Shown: in pieces, positions 10,392 through 20,961 of the stretch | Numbering within the stretch: the first letter of the stretch is position 1 | Layout: the number at the start of each line of letters is the position of its first letter | DNA from: Jaminaea rosea | Taxonomy: Eukaryota; Basidiomycota; Exobasidiomycetes; Microstromatales | DNA: 64,000 bases | Direction of reading: 5' to 3' | Assembly: GCF_003144245.1 (NCBI RefSeq) | Contig: NW_020289994.1 | Coordinates: forward strand, 124,001 to 188,000 | Made by a program: the position numbers and the translations under genes | The notes under the pieces: generated by a model | The model's database searches: none | Told to the model about the DNA's origin: nothing | What the model saw: only the letters and a program-made list of their open reading frames with translations

Positions 10392-13169
10392 ATGTCACAG
10401 CTGCGAGCAGTCAAGGCAGAGAGCAGTCAAGATGCCGCAGGATCATCTTCACCCTCTGGCTCATCATCTCCTCGACCCAATGCATCGCGCATGAGTACAG
10501 GGACGACAGTCGTCCGCTCCTCGTCGTCTCGCCTCATCAAACGAGGCGATGAGGCAAACTCGCCAGCAACAGCCGGTACACCTCGTCGCTCCCCGTCTCC
10601 CCCTCCTCCCACAACGTACAGGGATATCCCTCTCCTCTCTACGTCCGCCGCAACACCATGGGTGCATCACCTTGCACGCTTTGTCCACCACCAGCGCATC
10701 GACCCGACCGATGCCGCCCAATTCGTTCCGCCGCTCAAGCTCAATCGTAAGCAGCCACCAAAACCAAGACAGACCTGGCCAAAGGCGGGAGACACACTCG
10801 TCGATCGATACGGGCGATCAGTGCGCTTGGCCAATGGCAAAGAGCTCACCTGGCCTCAAAAGGGCGAGGACACGAGCGAACATCGCAAGATCCTCGAGCG
10901 GCTCGCTCCCACCCCCAAGGGACCCGAGGGGGCAGCAAGAGGCCATGCGAATGGGTACGACGCCTCCTTGGTCGCTCCTGGGGCCGCCTCTGCCGCTCGC
11001 AATTCCAATCGACCGCTCTTCCAAAAGCGCGTTCGTCAAATTCACAAGGCATCGGCGACTGCTCGACGTATTCACAACGACGAGTCCCTACCCTGGGTGC
11101 TGGAGGACTTTGAGACGGGCAATCATTGGGAGAGCAGCCGCACTGCTCGGAAAGACAGCGTGCATGCTCTCGCAAAGCACTTCCTTGATGGTGGAGAGGG
11201 TCTGGCGGGGCCCAAGGAAGAAGAGGGTGGCGAAGAGGAGGAAAAGAAGGGTCGTATCAAGCGCGAAGACAATCGACTGGTGCAACATGCCCCCTGGATC
11301 GGAAAGCTCGAAGGAGGCGATGGTGCCGTCTCCTCGTCTTCTTCGTCCACCTCCAACGGCCGCGCCCCATCTACTTCTACGAGCGACGCATCAGCCCAAG
11401 TCCTCTTCGTCTTCGACGAACGCAATCAGGGAGGCTTCAAAGTTGTCCCCCTGCGCAAGACGTATCGCTTCATGCAAAAGAGTCGCTTTGCGGATGAGCG
11501 CGGCGATGAAGAGCGCGAGAAGGAATTTGAACGATTGCAGAAGAGTAGGAGTGTCGGGGCCACAGATCGATTTGCTGGCCGATCAGGCGAGAGAGGGAGT
11601 GGGATTGCGACTCCCTCGTCTGTTCGAGGTGGCGGCGCAGGTGGAGGTGTAGGCTCCGGGCTTGTCATGCCTGGCTCTGGTGGTATGCGAGGCAACAATG
11701 GTTCGGCGCGCGGAGTCAAGAAGGAGGAGTCACTAGACGAAGACTGGCCCGCTCTACGTGGCCTGTCGCTCGGCTCATACGTCTCCTCACGGCCCCGCGG
11801 CTTGGTCAGCGTGAGCGGCGGTAGCAACGGCCGACGACGAGGCGGATATGACGACGACGACGTCCACGGTAGCGGCGGCTATGGAGGCGGCGAGGATGCC
11901 ACGTACGACGAAGTCGAGTACCACGAAGACTTTGCAGACGATGAGGAGAGAATGGGCGGCGAGGCCGAGCTCGTCGAAGATGCAGATGAGCGTGAGCGCG
12001 AAGACCGCTTGCGCAGGGAGATGGCTCGCGCTGGCGTTGGCGAAGGGATGGGCCAGATGGTCAAAGAGGAAGAAGAGGACGACGACCTCTTCGGCTCTGC
12101 TTCACAGTCTGGCTCTGCTCAACAGCCACGCGGCAGACGACGAGATGATCAACTCACAGGCTCTGGAAGGCAGATGAAGAAGATCATGCGTGCCCTTGCG
12201 CGACGAGAGGGGCAAGACGTCGACGGGCTCTACGATTCAGACGACGATGATGACGGTGGCGATCTACTGGACATCGATGGGACTCGTCGCGGACGTGGTG
12301 CCAATCCTTACGCCGAGGATGACGAGGACGGTGACGACGATGAAGAAGAACCTGCCCTCGCGAATCCGGAAGAGGCGATTCGTCGTGCGATGGAGGAGAA
12401 GCGTGAACGCGAGGCTCGCGAAGCCAAAGATGCGGCTACCAGCGGGCAAGGCAGTGAGAGGACTAGTAGGGGAAGCACTCCTACTCCAGGCCAGCAGCCT
12501 ACCGCCGCACGCACGCCATCGCAGACGGGCCGCGGGCAAGGCAGCACTACGCCTACAAAGCGTCAGCGCGACACCTCCTCGTCGGGCAGCGTCCGTGGAC
12601 CCCCGGGCCGCCCTCAACAACAGCAAGGGCATCGCCGAACCGCAACGGCTGCCTCCTCTCACTCCCGCGCCGTATCACCAAGCGCAGCCGTCTCTCGATC
12701 TCCCTCGCCCGGGCCGCAGGGCCAGCAGCAAGGTCATCTCTCCCACATCCCAAGGCAGTCTTCGCCTCTCGCCCACCCCTCTGGCTCGTCCATGGAAGGA
12801 GCGGCCGCAGGCGTGAAGCGACCAGCAAGCCCTCAACCCGGCGGTACGACAGGGCTTCCCCCCTCCTCTTCCAACTCACGCCCAGCCTCACCCACCTCCA
12901 AGCGCGCTCGTCGGGATAGCACAGGCTCTTCCTCCTCGTCTCGCCGCTCAACTCCCGCTCCTGGCTCGACGTCTACCACCTCGCTCGAGCGCGAGCTGAT
13001 CAATATGGTCCGCTCTGGCCAAGTCAAGTCCATTGCGGAGGTGATCGCCGCTTTCAAGAAGCGACTGCAGGCCAAGCCTGAGTTGAAGGGCGAGATGATG
13101 GGAGCATTCAAGCGTTGCTTGACTGGCGGGACGAGGGGGGAGGTGCTGAGGGTCAAGGACGGGTTTTAA
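10392..13169 (+). CDS. TFG1: TFIIF large subunit (RAP74/Tfg1-like), 925 aa
   Basis: The frame opens 7 codons earlier at a TTG, so I start at the ATG at 10392 (MSQLRAVKAESS). The dimerisation and Pol II-binding region is recognisable in two pieces: PWVLEDFETGNHWES near residue 234, and VLFVFDERNQGGFKVVPL near 336 followed by an aromatic TYRFMQKSRF. The C-terminal 60 residues (ELINMVRSGQVKS… to the end) fit the RAP74 winged helix that contacts the Fcp1 phosphatase. The 450 residues between are acidic then Ser/Pro/Gln-rich and disordered, as in other TFIIF alpha subunits. It is nuclear and part of the Pol II preinitiation complex. No intron is seen, unlike most neighbours. Confidence 0.9.
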   Translation: MSQLRAVKAESSQDAAGSSSPSGSSSPRPNASRMSTGTTVVRSSSSRLIKRGDEANSPATAGTPRRSPSPPPPTTYRDIPLLSTSAATPWVHHLARFVHHQRIDPTDAAQFVPPLKLNRKQPPKPRQTWPKAGDTLVDRYGRSVRLANGKELTWPQKGEDTSEHRKILERLAPTPKGPEGAARGHANGYDASLVAPGAASAARNSNRPLFQKRVRQIHKASATARRIHNDESLPWVLEDFETGNHWESSRTARKDSVHALAKHFLDGGEGLAGPKEEEGGEEEEKKGRIKREDNRLVQHAPWIGKLEGGDGAVSSSSSSTSNGRAPSTSTSDASAQVLFVFDERNQGGFKVVPLRKTYRFMQKSRFADERGDEEREKEFERLQKSRSVGATDRFAGRSGERGSGIATPSSVRGGGAGGGVGSGLVMPGSGGMRGNNGSARGVKKEESLDEDWPALRGLSLGSYVSSRPRGLVSVSGGSNGRRRGGYDDDDVHGSGGYGGGEDATYDEVEYHEDFADDEERMGGEAELVEDADEREREDRLRREMARAGVGEGMGQMVKEEEEDDDLFGSASQSGSAQQPRGRRRDDQLTGSGRQMKKIMRALARREGQDVDGLYDSDDDDDGGDLLDIDGTRRGRGANPYAEDDEDGDDDEEEPALANPEEAIRRAMEEKREREAREAKDAATSGQGSERTSRGSTPTPGQQPTAARTPSQTGRGQGSTTPTKRQRDTSSSGSVRGPPGRPQQQQGHRRTATAASSHSRAVSPSAAVSRSPSPGPQGQQQGHLSHIPRQSSPLAHPSGSSMEGAAAGVKRPASPQPGGTTGLPPSSSNSRPASPTSKRARRDSTGSSSSSRRSTPAPGSTSTTSLERELINMVRSGQVKSIAEVIAAFKKRLQAKPELKGEMMGAFKRCLTGGTRGEVLRVKDGF

Positions 13170-13242
13170 GGTCTAGACTGGCGAGTTGTAGTCGAGATTG
13201 AAATTAGTAGTGGAGCATGACATAGAGTCGCGAGGATGTATA

Positions 13243-13290
13243 CCGAGAGCAAAGCAGACCGAGAGCAAAGCAGACCGAGAGCAAAGCAGA
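13243..13290. repeat. three tandem 16-nt repeats
   Basis: Three identical copies of ACCGAGAGCAAAGCAG sit head to tail (13243, 13259, 13275) in the 231-nt gap between the convergent TFIIF and RGS–LOV genes. They may lie in the TFIIF 3' UTR. Slippage origin is likely. Confidence 0.85.
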
Positions 13291-13400
13291 AAAGGGCGCT
13301 GACTGAGTCAGCCCGACAGAGAGAAGAAGAACAAGAAAGAGCCAAAAGGGGGTATACGAATGCTGTTCAAAGTACGTGAGGGCACGAGAGCGTCGCTCGC

Positions 13401-16400
13401 CTACCCCAGTACAGCGACGAAGGCGAAGGAGCTGTTTTCCCTGTCCACGAGCGGTGTGATGTGCATGGTGACGACGCGCATCTCTTCGCTGCCTTCCAGC
13501 ATAGTCGCCGCCCCACCATCTCCACCGCCCGTAGCACCACCGAGCATTCGACCCATCAAACCCTTCTTCTGAACCCTGAGCCCCGTCTTGACGGAAATCT
13601 GATCCCCTGACTTGACCGCCTCCTTCACAGCCTCTCGTAGCTGACGTGTCTCTCCACGATTCTCCCCACGCATCAAATCCAATACATCGGCGTGCAGGAG
13701 TGGACTCTTGTAGACCTGTTTGGCATTCCCTGTGGGCAAACCCAAGAGGTCCAGCACAGGCACCGTCGCAAAGATGATCTCGCGACGGTGTCGTTTGAAG
13801 ACGAGGAGGCGAGAGTAGAGGTCCGTGAACCAGTCCATCTGCGCTCCGATACGCGCTGGCGGCTGAGAGCGGATGAGCCCTTCTGCACCGAGAAGGCGTT
13901 GTTGCCCTGAGTTGCTCGAGGGACCATTGGACGTAGTGGGCGAGGCGAGCGCTGTGCTTGGTCCGGCGCGCGTGCCGGAGGAGCTGACGAGCGCTGAGCT
14001 ACTGCCGCTCTTGCTGCTGCTGGAGGAGCCACCGCCGAAGAGACGGGAGACGAAGCCTTGCTTTTGCGTTGACTGGCGGGCGTAGCGCTCTTCCATTGGG
14101 CCGCGAGATGACGAGGGATCATAGGCGCCAGCCGCTGAGGGACGACCGCGACGCGCAGCAGAGCCTGCGGCGCCGCCTTGATCGCGTCTACGTTGCCCTC
14201 CGCCGCTGTTAAGGCTCGTTGATGAAGCAAAACGACCAAGGCGTCCGAGATCACCATTGGCGCTTCCATCTCCAGCTTTCGCTTCCACCAAATGCCTAGC
14301 CATAGTCGGCGAGATCTCGTACCCATTGCGGACGTGCTCTTCAGGCTTGGGTTGAGAGCTCATACCACCTCCTACAAGGAACCCAAGGCCCTTGCTCGAT
14401 GCTAGAGAGGATGTGACGTTAGTCTGTCCTCCGATGAAGTAGCAGACCTGTCCTGCTGCGTCTCTCAATGGGATGATAGAGAGAAGACAGAAGAATGGAG
14501 TGCCGTCACGGCGGTAGTTGAGAAGCACCTCGGTGCAAGATCGTCCCGCGTTCAATGCATCTCTTATCCTTTGCACCGATTCAGGGGCTGTAGATGGTCC
14601 CTGAAGGAACCTACAGTTGCGTCCAATGATTGCCTTCGTATTGTAGCCCGTCGTTGATACAAACCCGGGGCTAACGAGCACGATCGCTGCGTCGGGCAAG
14701 GTTGTGAGGCGCCAAATGCGTTTGCAGGGCAAGAGGAGACGCAGAGCGACGCAGGAAGCCGCAGAACGTCGTGCGACATTGTGATGGAGCGGTCGAGGAC
14801 GCCAGAGTTGATGGGAGATCGATTGAGGTTGAGATGGCGATGTAGGACCGGCCAAGGTAGGATGTAGAGGAGCGGGCAAGACGAGAAGAAGGAGCGCGGA
14901 AAGGTGGTCAGCCTCTTTCCGTCAATTCCGCGATTGGCGCGCCACGTTGCTCTTTCCGTGACCTCTGCCTCGACCGGACTCGAGCCACGACTCGACGCCT
15001 CGACGACTCGACTCAACTCTGCCTTCGCCGCCAAGTGCTCTCTGCCACCAGTCGGCCAAGAGCACTCGATGGCTCTGGCCAGGCGGATAATGCCGTCACC
15101 CATTCCTACCATCACAGTGATCCAAAGCAAATCATCATCGCCTCGCTGCCTTTGCACTCACGATTCTCGCTTCCAGCCCTTGGATTCGTCAAGCAGAAAC
15201 AATCGCCCAGTCCTGCGTATTCCTCATCCTCGTCTTGGAAAGCACCCAGCTTGACCCGGTTCTCCTCAACGATGAGACTGCGCACGAAGCGCTGGAAGGA
15301 CGTGCGGTACAGATGACGACGAACATGCTCCTGTAGCGGTGAGAGGGAGATCTCCACGTCAAAGGCTCGGCGCAACGTCGAGTAGAGGGTTTCGCCTTGA
15401 GGCTGGGGCAAGGGGATGTGCGAGTCCGAGTCTGCGCGGTCGAGAGCAGCGATGGTCAGCGGCCAAGTCCTATCTCCGAATCATCACGTGCGCTCACCCT
15501 CGGCCACATAGAGGTCGTGGATGGCCTCCGTCGCCTCCTTCATGTTCTTGGCCTGACGCTCAAATTGGCCCAAGTCAAAGTAGAAGTCCAGCAGCTCAGA
15601 GCCTGGCAGCTCGCTCGCATCCTTTGCCCCCTCCCACTGCGCAGCACCTGCCGAATCCTCGTCCAAGAACTGCCTGAAGCGGTGTCGTCCTAGAGGATCC
15701 TCGAGGAGCTGCTTGAAGACATTCTCGCTCAGCAATCGACGGAAGGACCAATCCATGTCCTTCTCTACGCGCGTGATGGGCTTGGATGTTCGCTCGCCTG
15801 GGCGGATGGAGCTGAAAGAGGGCAGATTCTCAATCTCTCCCATATCGTCCTCAGCGTACGCTGCATCGACATCCTCTCGCGGATGGCTGCTGGCAGGCGC
15901 AGCGCGGGGAGCCCAGTTGGTTAGGTCGGAGCGACGGCCGAAGGGAGCAGCAGAGCGATAGAAGTCTGAGCCGGATTGCTTTGGCGATTGGACTGGCGTG
16001 TTGGAGTAGGGGTGCGACGAGGATGAGCGCGACTTGCCTGAGCCCGCCGAGGGGATGCGGTTCATACCGGCAGCAGTGGGCCTCGTGCCCTTGGATCCGC
16101 GGCTCAGCCCTCCAGCCACTCTCCTCACCGCCTGCTCATTCTCCTGCTCAGGCAAAGGGGGTAGCGACGACTCCTCATCCTCCTGATGTGGCGGCATAGG
16201 CCTGATCATGCTCGAGTGCCGGCTAGGCGGCATTGGCTCCACGCTGGGGTTGGCGCGCGTGCCTGTACGTCCGACACGGATGTTGGGTCCATCAGTGTTG
16301 CGAGGGACGGTAGCTTGAGGCGGTGAGTAGTGGGGCTGCTCCGTATCGTTGTCCGAGTCCTCGTAGTAGTCGTCGCCCTCTTCCTCGGACTCAGAACCCA

Positions 16401-17545
16401 GCGAGCCGTTGGAGCGCTCATCCCTGTAGCCATCAGAGCGGATTTGGTGCTGATGGTGGGCATTCTGCAGCGCTGCATTCTGGGCCTCATCGAGGGGCAT
16501 GTCGTCCTGACCCTTCACCTCGGGCATCGAGTTGAAAGGGCCATTGTCTCCGCCGCCGCCGCCGCCGCCGCCGTTGGCGTACTTGCCAGCGGTGGTGACG
16601 CTGGGCAGATAGCCGCCAGACTTGGGCATGGCGGGAGGGTTCTGACGTCGTCGCTCGCGAATGGGGGGAGGCTTGGTGGGAGATCTGGAAGACAGAGAAG
16701 GGAGAGACGTGAGCGTGCTACTCATGATATCGGGAATGGCCCACACACCGGCACAGAGACCAACATCATCCTTCGATCACCGCTCTCACACACATTGTCC
16801 CGCAGGCGCACGGAATCTCCATCGGGCCCCTTACGAGAAGCGTCGCGCAAGCGAGCTAACAAGAAGTGGCCGCCAAAAGCGAGGCCGTCGTGACGGCGAA
16901 ACACGAATCCGATCGAGATTAAAATCGTCTCACGCTCATCCCGCACTCATCGCGCTCTCGTCTCACGTCGCCACTATTTCTTCTCCACTCCCCGACTCAC
17001 CTCATTTCATCAATCTCATCATCGCGATGCTCCTTCGCCGGCGGCGGCGGTGGCTTGCGTGAGGAAACACCTGAGATACGAGCAGGGACAGGCGGCGCAG
17101 GGCTGCCAGTAGGCGTAGCGCCATTGCTTCCACCGCTACCACCGTCATTGGAGCCGGAACGACGAGCTTCAGGGATGACTCGAAGGCGAGGCTGAGAAGT
17201 TTCCTTGCGAAGGCGAGGCGATTGCGTTTGACTCTGCGACTGCGGCGGCTGAGGCTGCGTCTCCTTGACCTCCTTGCCTGCTTGCTCAGCGCTGCGACGA
17301 GACTGGGGCAGAAATGTCCCATATTCCGGGTCGGGACTGCTACCAGGCGGGGTCGCAAAGTCATAGTCATGGCCTTCGTAGCTCACGCGGATATGAGGCT
17401 GTTGGGAGGAGCCGGACGACGTAGAGGACGGGCGTTCTTCCGTATCTGAGCTAGCACGGCCGCCGTCGAATGAGGAAGAGTTGGTCACCTTCTGCGGCGT
17501 TCCGCGAGAAGAGGTGGGGGATTGGGGCATGGTAGCGGCGGACAT
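13401..17545 (-). CDS. RGS–LOV photoreceptor, about 1,095 aa
   Basis: Four exons: 17001..17545, 15498..16684, 15162..15431 and 13401..14686 (introns 316, 66 and 475 nt); all junctions keep frame. The order is a long Ser/Pro-rich disordered N-terminus, an RGS domain (about residues 490–640, SFRRLLSENVFKQLLEDPLG… to SFQRFVRSLI), then a LOV domain. The splice before LOV yields ENPIVLVSPGFVSTTGY and the canonical flavin-adduct motif GRNCRFLQG, with Cys692. Asn724 and Gln755, which contact flavin, are kept; the Asn expected at 734 is Cys. The last 150 residues look PAS-like. Related fungal RGS–LOV proteins bind acidic membrane lipids under blue light and are thought to tune G-protein signalling. 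The start at 17545 is the simplest; an upstream exon is possible. Confidence 0.85.
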
Positions 17546-17660
17546 CGTGCGACGTCCAGTGAAAAGATTCGTGGCGTGCGCTGGTCGTGGGCGGTGTGGG
17601 AGGCTCACGAACAAATGAGGATAGTGGGTCGTCAAACGAACAGATGAGGAGTATGGGTCG

Positions 17661-17879
17661 TCAAGAGGGAAAGATGTCTTCAATGACGCCCTCATCTCTA
17701 CTCTCACGTCCCCCTTGTCCTGTCGCGCCCCTCATCGTCATGGTGCGGCCCGCCTTGATGCCCGTCGTCGTAGCACTCATCTCCATCTCGATCGTCTGAG
17801 CCCCTACTGCCTCGCCTCTCGCCCGAGTCCGTATCAATCGAAGTGACACCGGCCGCACGACCTGCAGATTCATTTGCAT
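17661..17879 (-). CDS. possible alternative 5' exon of the RGS–LOV gene
   Basis: A minus-strand ATG frame of 72 codons starts at 17879. Read alone it ends at 17661. It contains a GTGAGAG donor at 17707, and a CAG acceptor lies at 17581. Removing these 127 nt joins it in frame to the RGS–LOV exon and adds 69 residues ahead of the 17545 start. The exact phase match makes this worth noting, but the peptide has no recognisable domain. It could equally be a short upstream ORF. Confidence 0.3.
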   Translation of the reverse strand: MQMNLQVVRPVSLRLIRTRARGEAVGAQTIEMEMSATTTGIKAGRTMTMRGATGQGGRESRDEGVIEDIFPS

Positions 17880-18763
17880 GGCACCCACCGGTGCAGGGGG
17901 GAGGAGGCGGGTGTTAACGAGGCGGCTCTGCTCCTCTTTGTGTCTCACTCCGGGAGGAGGTGTAAAATAAGTCTCACCTGGCACTATCACCTGGCCTGCA
18001 TCATCGCGTATCGAGGTGCAGAACCCGAGGTCTACAGTCCTCTGCGCGGCGGCTTCACGGAAAGGCGGAACAGAAGTGCTCTCGCTGCGCCGCCATGACG
18101 TGCGACGACGCCGGATGACTGAGCAACTCTGTTTGCAGATCAGTGAACCTGATCTTCGGTAGCGATCTGAAACTAGCGCTCTCGCGTGAAGAGGAGGGGG
18201 CAAGATGGACAGCAGAGCGCTCCGCCTTGGCACGGAGCTCGCGGATAGCAGCAGGGGCGATCCCGTCAACGAAACCCGGGAACCGGCTCAGCTCCGAACA
18301 AGATGAAAAGCACCGCGCTTTGCTCGCATCATTGTCTGAAGCAGAGAAGCGGATGTTGGAACGACGAGAAAGTGATGGGTACAGGCGGTGATCACTGAGC
18401 GAATAGGGGTGGCAGATGCTGCCCGTGAGAGGGGATTAGGGGGCATGCGTGGGTGGTAAGGCGAGGGAAGGGAGGATGGTGTGAGTGATCAGCGTGGATC
18501 GCGATGATGTCTGGGCAGGCGACGAGGAGTGGGTGGAGATCGGGAGCGTCGGGAGCGTTATGAATCGCCATCGCTCGTCATCAGTCCACACACACTGCGG
18601 GTACCTCAATGAGGAATGGTATTGATTGATTGACTTGACCACGCTAGACTAGCAACGGCATCTGGACGTCGTCGTTCGCGCGGTGGAGGGGCGGACTGCC
18701 AGAGCGAGATTGGAAAGTCGAGGCAGGCTTTCTCCTCATCTTCCCACGACAACGAGCGATTTG
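17880..18763. other. intergenic between RGS–LOV and TRM44
   Basis: This holds the divergent promoters of both genes. A plus-strand open stretch at 18143..18391 (83 codons, no early ATG) encodes a charged, helical-looking peptide (LSSEQDEKHRALLASLSEAEKRM). It could be the last exon of a small gene, for instance starting at an ATG near 18095 across a very short intron, but I cannot support a model. Confidence 0.35.
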
Positions 18764-20899
18764 ATGCTCCACGATGAGCCAGCAGCACGGCAGCCGACTC
18801 ATGGCAGAATAAACGAGCACGACGCCGCCCCTATCGTTGTACCAGACTTCGTCGAGCCTCCGAGATTGAGCTCAATTCCAGCAAAGCCTCATGCCAAAAT
18901 CACCACGGGCTTCACGGAAGCAGGAGACCCTCATCTCGACCTCGGCCTCGCATCGCTGCCTGGGAAAAGCGGCATAGACCTCGTGCAATGGCAGCGGACA
19001 GCTACATGCCTCGCACCAATCAACGATGTAGCCGCGTGGGGAAGAGTAATGGAAACATTCATTCGGCAGCCGGAAGTCAATAGCTCGAATATCCTCCGGG
19101 CGGACATTCTCCTCGATGAGAGGATAGACTCAGCTTCGTTGTCCCAAGCGAGTGGGTCGATTGGCAACATCCCTCGCGGGATACCCACACGTCGCATCCC
19201 TCGTTGGACACCCACACGTCGCATTCTCCGCCGTCTTTTACCACGTAGGCCGACTGGGAATCCCGAGCTTGAGCAGCTCTGCACCTTCTACGAGGATCGT
19301 GGGCACGACGGCAAGGTGAAGGGCAGTCTAGTCGTCTATACTCCGGTGATCGGTCCAGAATGTCTCGATGGATCGACCCCGCCTACGAGCGAAAGCCTAC
19401 ACGCCTGGCTAGCAGCGTCTCGTAGCCCCTCTGGCCAGGACGAGATGCCATTCTACCACCCTCCGCTGCTCGCCCTCGCCTTCGCCTACGTGGGCAGCGA
19501 CAAGCGGGACAGCGGCGGGACAGGCGCTTCGCTGCCACACCTCAGCATCTCCGTTGTCCCCTTTCCTTCCACGCAACCCTCGCCCCTATCCGAACGTCTC
19601 CTTCGAATTTCCACAACCCTCCTCACCACCCTCCATCGGCACATCTGGGGCCAATCACACTCGTACAAGCCCCGCGCAACGCACGACCAGCTCGTCCCAA
19701 AAGCCCTCTTCCAAGACGTTTACCTCAACCTCAAACATCGATGGGGGGAGTACCTCGTGAGGGAGTGGAGGGAGAACACACCTGCCGAGAAGCATGTGCA
19801 TGAAGATCTGGGTGTCGCAGCTTGGTTGATGTGCTTTTGGAAGGTGCGAGGCGTGGGCGCCGTGGCGGCCGGTGCCGAAGGAGGGGAGATTGGCCTCAAC
19901 GACCGCCCTTGGCTGATCGACTCTGCCGCTTGGCCTCGTCCCCGCGGCGGCTTCGTAGACGTTGGATGTGGGAACGGCTTGCTGGTCTGGCTGCTCAACA
20001 ATGAGGGCTATGAGGGGTTCGGCTTTGATCTGCGAGAGCGCAAGTCGTGGGAGCTGTTCGGGCAAACTGTAGCCGTTGAGCAGAATTACGCTTCCTCGCC
20101 ACGACCAGCATCAGGACCAGCAGATCTGCGCGTCCACACTCTCAATGCTCTCGAGTCAATCTGGAGGGGGTACACCCGCGACTCTTCCTCTTCACCGCTG
20201 CCGGATCTCTTCCCCCAGCACTGCTTCCTCATAGGCAACCACGCCGATGAGCTCACGCCTCTCCTCCCCTTCCTCGCATCCTACGCCGTCGGACCCTCCT
20301 GTGCTGGCATGCTGAACATCCCCTGCTGCAAGTGGAAGCTGGATGGAACGAGGTTTACGGGCGGCAAGTTCAAGGTGAGGCGAGAAGAGGTTGAGGAGGC
20401 GCTCGGCCTGACTGGCGACGAGGATAATAGGGCCAAAAGAGAGGTGAGGGACGAGATGCAAGCTATCGCGCTGGGTCCACCAGTCGATCAGCCTACGGGA
20501 AAGCTCGCAGCCGCCGCCTCACCTTCGCCCTCTGCATCTCCATCTACACCATCAGCGCGCGTATGGTCTTACCTAGCTTACGTCTCGCACTTGCACCTCC
20601 TCGCTGGTTGGCACGTAGAGAAGGAAGCGTTGCGCATCCCGAGCACGCGCAATTGGGCCGTAGTCGGTGTCAAGCGGGTTGATCAAGGATGCCCGAGTAG
20701 CGACAGATGGGCGCAAAGGGATGGCAAAGTGAGAGAAATGCTCGATCAAGCGAGGGGAAAGTGGAAAGCAAGAGAGGAGGCAGCTACGGTCCGGCGAGAG
20801 CACAATGGATCGCCCGTGCCGCTTATCCACGAAGGAGAGGACGAGCACAACGTCGACGAAGACATCATCGACGCCACTCCAGCATGCTACGCCCCATGA
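18764..20899 (+). CDS. TRM44: tRNA(Ser) Um44 2'-O-methyltransferase, 711 aa
   Basis: The open frame begins at a GTG 27 codons earlier; I use the ATG at 18764 (MLHDEPAARQ). The protein carries the Trm44 type of SAM-dependent methyltransferase domain. Motif I is GGFVDVGCGNGLLVWLLNN near residue 396, followed by GFGFDLRERKSW. The family block MLNIPCCKWKLDGTRF lies near 520. Trm44 methylates the ribose of U44 in tRNA-Ser in the cytosol. The first 100 residues and the linker before the last 130 are poorly conserved and partly disordered. It is convergent with the next gene, 62 nt apart. Confidence 0.88.
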   Translation: MLHDEPAARQPTHGRINEHDAAPIVVPDFVEPPRLSSIPAKPHAKITTGFTEAGDPHLDLGLASLPGKSGIDLVQWQRTATCLAPINDVAAWGRVMETFIRQPEVNSSNILRADILLDERIDSASLSQASGSIGNIPRGIPTRRIPRWTPTRRILRRLLPRRPTGNPELEQLCTFYEDRGHDGKVKGSLVVYTPVIGPECLDGSTPPTSESLHAWLAASRSPSGQDEMPFYHPPLLALAFAYVGSDKRDSGGTGASLPHLSISVVPFPSTQPSPLSERLLRISTTLLTTLHRHIWGQSHSYKPRATHDQLVPKALFQDVYLNLKHRWGEYLVREWRENTPAEKHVHEDLGVAAWLMCFWKVRGVGAVAAGAEGGEIGLNDRPWLIDSAAWPRPRGGFVDVGCGNGLLVWLLNNEGYEGFGFDLRERKSWELFGQTVAVEQNYASSPRPASGPADLRVHTLNALESIWRGYTRDSSSSPLPDLFPQHCFLIGNHADELTPLLPFLASYAVGPSCAGMLNIPCCKWKLDGTRFTGGKFKVRREEVEEALGLTGDEDNRAKREVRDEMQAIALGPPVDQPTGKLAAAASPSPSASPSTPSARVWSYLAYVSHLHLLAGWHVEKEALRIPSTRNWAVVGVKRVDQGCPSSDRWAQRDGKVREMLDQARGKWKAREEAATVRREHNGSPVPLIHEGEDEHNVDEDIIDATPACYAP

Positions 20900-20961
20900 C
20901 ACGATTCAATGTACGCATTACGACTCAACGAAACGATAGACAACCCTCACCTCTCATGCCC

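Noticed and set aside
10549-11652. 367-codon plus-strand ORF overlapping TFIIF
   Set aside because: Arg/Ser-rich shadow; the overlapping frame has RAP74 motifs at both ends.
13673-14326. 217-codon minus-strand ORF inside the RGS–LOV gene
   Set aside because: Arg/Ala-rich shadow of the LOV exon in another frame.
14564-15157. 198-codon minus-strand ORF, possible separate gene between RGS and LOV
   Set aside because: It spans the intron and runs into the LOV exon in the wrong frame, and shows no domain. Splicing across it gives a canonical LOV domain.
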